A DNA stretch of 25,926 bases from Welwitschia mirabilis (taxonomy: Eukaryota > Gnetophyta > Gnetopsida > Welwitschiales). A program made the position numbers and the translations under genes. Of this stretch, positions 23,400 through 25,926 are shown piece by piece (position 1 is the first letter of the stretch; each line of letters opens with the position of its first letter). The DNA is taken from positions 6,251,797-6,277,722 of the forward strand of contig JBOZIK010000001.1 in NCBI GenBank assembly GCA_051453625.1, given 5' to 3'. The notes under the pieces were generated by a model. The model was not told the origin of the DNA and searched no databases. It saw nothing but the letters and a program-made list of their open reading frames with translations.

Positions 23400-23815
23400 T
23401 CCAAACTAAGAGAGATTTCTATGGGCTGATAATGGTAGAAAGGGATTCATGCAACCAATTGGGATACAATATGTAAAAGCTGGAAGAATGGGGCATGGGG
23501 TTTCAAACATCTTCTTGGGTTCAATTATGCTTTAATGGGCAAGTTAAGATGGTAACTTATGAACACCCCATAAACCATGGGTTCGAGCTATGGTGAAGAA
23601 ATACTTATATGGTGACGTGGATTTCTTTAGGGTCCCATGAATTAAAGTAATGATGATGCAATACTTATATGGTGACTTTTGGTGGCCCCATGAAGCATAC
23701 AAGCATCGCCAATTTGGACAGACAGAGAAAAAGTAAGAACATGGTTCAATCAACATATTAATTAGCACCATTTAAAAAACGCATTAAGGAGTGAGCAATA
23801 TTCACAAGGCAAAGT
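23400..23815 (+). mobile_element. LINE middle fragment with 60 bp internal repeat
   Basis: Encodes the region after LINE RT: FLWADNGRKG, a one-base frameshift, IHATNWDTICKSWKNGAWGF, then KHLLGFNYALMGKLRW and a stop. This corresponds to the conserved LINE stretch with Trp-Asp, Lys, Gly-Phe/Ile-Lys and a terminal Lys-Trp. It continues as PWVRAMVKKYLYGDVDFF. ATACTTATATGGTGAC occurs at 23601-23616 and 23661-23676, a 60 bp (20-codon) tandem duplication repeating KYLYGD/QYLYGD. The fragment is also present in inverted form at about 543-921. It runs into a 100 N gap. Confidence 0.8.
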
Positions 23816-23915
23816 NNNNNNNNNNNNNNNNNNNNNNNNNNNNNNNNNNNNNNNNNNNNNNNNNNNNNNNNNNNNNNNNNNNNNNNNNNNNNNNNNNNNN
23901 NNNNNNNNNNNNNNN
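23816..23915. other. Assembly gap, exactly 100 N
   Basis: A round 100 N usually marks a gap of unknown size, so the distance between the flanking LINE pieces is unknown. Confidence 1.
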
Positions 23916-24540
23916 AGTCTCACTCTCCATTTACTTATATGCCTCAATTTATATTTCAACTTTTGAGTTACAACTTTCATGTAAATGGACTAGTACTACC
24001 AAGGTCTAACTTCCCTTTACAACATTATAACATATCAATATTCAATAAGATAACATAAGAATTCTAATAGAACATTTGGTTTCACACCATAAGCATTGAG
24101 ATGCAGCCTAGTGTAAGTGGGTATATGGGAATCAAAACTGTGATATTGAATCTCGGATAAATAAAGGATAGAGGGTTAAAAGAGATACAACTGCCCAAAG
24201 ACCCACAATATGGCAAAAGAAAGTAGTCTAGAAGGATGTGAGTCATGTGACATTATACTAAGACACACATTTAACACACTTATAATGTATATTAAATAAA
24301 AATGTCTTTTGGTTATTGACCTATGCCTTTAATTGGAAGAATAACTATAAGTCGTGATGATGGCACCTTAATAGATAGTTAAGCTTATGCTACAATGATG
24401 TGACTAGGGTCTATTTTGTTGGTGTGGTAACTGAATTGAATGCCACTGCCATGATGTAGCTAGTATGTTTAACTCATAGAGTAAGCAAATTAGCAAACCA
24501 AAGATGAACTAGACAGAAGCTGATATGGCAATAGGCTAAA
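23916..24540. other. Spacer inside the bystin intron
   Basis: About 600 bp between two LINE pieces with no recognised motif. It may be intron sequence or another element. Confidence 0.4.
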
Positions 24541-24544
24541 GCAA

Positions 24545-25491
24545 ATATGCGATACATGGAACACTTCCATGATTCCATGAATTAAAGTTATGACGATGAA
24601 ATACTTATACGGTGACATGGATTTCTTTAGGTGGCCCCATGAATTATACAAGCATCACCAATTTCGAGAGACACAGAAAAAGTAAGAGCATGGTTCAATC
24701 AACATATTAATTAGCAACATTTAAAAAACGCATTAAGGAGTGAGCAATATTCACAAGGCAAAGTTTATAATACTAGATATAATTATCAAAGGGACAGAAT
24801 TCATTCCATCTGGACTAATTGATTATTGACACCTCAGTTACAGTTGCTAACATTAAAGGTACATAAGCAGCAACTAAATGCCAAAACAAGATGATCTCAA
24901 CTTAACATAATTGATAGCAGTCAGTGCCAGTTATGTGGAAAAGACAAGGAGAAGATACCTCATCTTTTACTTCACTGCGAATTCATAGTGCCATTCTGGA
25001 ATAATGTGAGTCAGTTCAAGGGATTTCTTTCCCTTAACCCAAGGTTCAGCAGTGATGACAGAGCTAGAGCTAGTTATAAAGGGCGCAGAGAGAAAATACA
25101 GATAGCAAAGTTTTTTTGCATGTCTTGAAGCATGATTTGGCAAGGGAATCAAAAGATTGAAGGAAAAACAGTGCATGCTGAATCATGTTGGACAAGAGAG
25201 TCCAAACGTGGTTTGAGCTATGAAGCCTGAGAGGGCTATTACGATTGTTAATTGTTGGAACGTTAGAATAGAATGAGTAAATGTTTGACTTGAAGTGACT
25301 CTGAAGCTGGATGGAGAATCTAACTGCCATCTGATTATTGTAGCATTTTTTATTTACTGTTGTAGTGGGACTGAATGAATCATACAGTTAGTATCGGTGG
25401 AATAAAAGGTCATTTTTTGGTTGGATTTTCCAGAAGTGTGTCCCGGCCACTATAGAACCAGGTTATTTGATTTTCAGATGGAAAAAAAAAA
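24545..25491 (+). mobile_element. LINE 3' fragment with intact zinc finger and poly(A)
   Basis: The first 220 bp repeat 23636-23815 with about one difference in ten bases. The segment 24900-25010 reads SQLNIIDSSQCQLCGKDKEK and [18 protein letters not shown]. This is a zinc finger of the LINE RT C-terminus with all ligands kept: C-x2-C (24925-24936), H (24961-24963), C (24976-24978). Its downstream part is a 3' UTR ending in a run of A at about 25482-25491, as expected for a LINE 3' end. The inverted copy at 240-921 has a stop and lacks one Cys. The element lies antisense within the bystin intron. Confidence 0.75.
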
Positions 25492-25552
25492 TATGGCAAA
25501 ACAAACACTGCATAAAATAAAAAAAGGACTCTTCAATAGTCAAGAAGGATAT

Positions 25553-25622
25553 TATCAGTCATAACATCTTTCTCGCCTCTATTCCTGCTGCTATCCAATT
25601 CTCTCAGAATTTCAGGAGTAAC
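25553..25622 (-). CDS. BYSL: Bystin, penultimate coding exon
   Basis: The minus strand reads VTPEILRELDSSRNRGEKD then VMTD plus one base. VTPEI-x-REL-x-SRNRGEK is a signature of bystin near its C-terminus. The exon is 70 nt, begins at phase 0 after TTCATACAG and is fully open. The end is set by two arguments: VMTD aligns with the residues that follow GEK in plant bystins, and ATATCCTTC directly after it is a U12-type donor. If the intron were retained, the frame would add NILLDY and stop, losing the DRWDVP tail. Confidence 0.88.
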
Positions 25623-25706
25623 CTGTATGAAAATATCATTTCATTCGTAAACAACTCTTTTAAATACTCAAATCATACTTTAATTAATCATAATGAAATT
25701 GTTTAC
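25623..25706 (-). other. Bystin short intron, 84 nt, GT-AG
   Basis: On the minus strand it starts GTAAAC and ends TTTTCATACAG, AT-rich as is usual for plant U2 introns. It joins two phase-0 exon ends. Confidence 0.8.
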
Positions 25707-25779
25707 CAAGTAATGCTTCTGATATTTGACCAAGTTCTTCAAGCCATTCTTCTGATTCCTCAGCAACTCATTTTTGTAC
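25707..25779 (-). CDS. BYSL: Bystin, antepenultimate coding exon
   Basis: The minus strand reads, after one base that completes an Arg codon, YKNELLRNQKNGLKNLV then KYQKHYL. It matches the bystin segment that follows HQSLLT-x-VQR and precedes VTPEI. The exon is 73 nt and open, with the acceptor ATATGCAG before it and the donor GTAAAC after it. The RNQKN part is more basic than the usual acidic KEDKE stretch, so the copy may be diverging. The next exon upstream should carry LDKKYALPY...HQSLL on the minus strand, but it is not found between 25780 and 25926. The only such exon in the window is at 78-211 on the opposite strand. Confidence 0.85.
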
Positions 25780-25926
25780 CTGCATATTTCAAAATCAAAA
25801 ACTTGCTATAAGATTTATTTCATGCATACATGCTATACTATATTCAGAATGAAGGAATCCTGCTCATATATAGTTTCGGTCAAAAGCAGTCCTTGTCTTC
25901 CAGGTATTTTATTATAGGAAATGATA

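Larger units (their letters stand above)
22261..25552 (-). other. Bystin last intron, 3,292 nt, U12-like ends
   Basis: On the minus strand the intron starts ATATCCTTC (25552-25544), which matches the minor-spliceosome donor ATATCCTTT at eight of nine bases. It ends in TTCTTTGAC (one mismatch to TTCCTTGAC, the U12 branch site), with the presumed branch A (22270) ten nt from the exon, then CTTTTTAG. This would be an AT-AG intron. The ordinary GT just upstream (GTTATG at 25566-25561) would cut out VMTD, which aligns with normal bystin sequence. The intron contains LINE sequence in the opposite orientation and two N gaps, so its true length is uncertain. Confidence 0.65.

Noticed and set aside
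25561-25568. GTTATG as an ordinary splice donor of the penultimate bystin exon
   Set aside because: It would remove VMTD, which aligns with normal bystin residues, and would leave the next exon out of frame at its best acceptor.

Overview
The window looks like a stretch of a large, repeat-rich plant nuclear genome. A gymnosperm is my best guess, with low confidence: the DNA is very AT-rich, holds many heavily mutated Copia and LINE retroelements, and has exon-sized scraps of one conserved gene at both ends. There are three runs of N (20974-21100, 22754-23348, 23816-23915), so it is a draft assembly. I see no bacterial, viral, rRNA, tRNA or CRISPR feature.

Gene content. The only host gene I recognise is bystin (BYSL/ENP1), a conserved factor for 40S ribosome biogenesis, and it appears in two places. 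At the left edge, 78-211 on the plus strand reads a conserved internal exon followed by a splice-donor-like site. At the right end, on the minus strand, three small exons (25707-25779, 25553-25622, 22187-22260) encode the bystin C-terminus with compatible phases. The last intron is 3,292 nt. Its ends look like the minor (U12) spliceosome class, and it contains antisense LINE sequence. The last exon has a broken tandem copy just downstream. The left and right exons do not overlap in content, join in phase and point toward each other. This fits either one gene broken by an inversion (or misassembly) or two partial copies.

Repeats, left to right. 240-921 is a minus-strand LINE C-terminal fragment related to those at 23.4-25.5 kb. 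1549-1706 is a 60-61 bp tandem repeat, and a 5'-truncated LINE (1707-2630) has inserted in it with a perfect 17 bp target duplication. 4528-5322 and 7021-7840 are a long direct repeat, probably LTRs. Two minus-strand Copia fragments lie at about 7.93-9.0 and 10.0-10.9 kb. Plus-strand Copia fragments follow: an RNase H end at 11.8-12.5 kb that runs into an LTR at 12531, a nearly complete but dead element spanning about 12.5-18.2 kb, and a fragment at 19.86-20.73 kb. From about 20.9 kb the sequence is less AT-rich and belongs to the bystin 3' part.

All retroelement reading frames carry stops and frameshifts, so none should be active. Most small open frames are chance frames or pieces of these elements. 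Long stretches (921-1548, 2648-4527, 5323-7020, 9001-9989, 18190-19860) hold nothing I can name.
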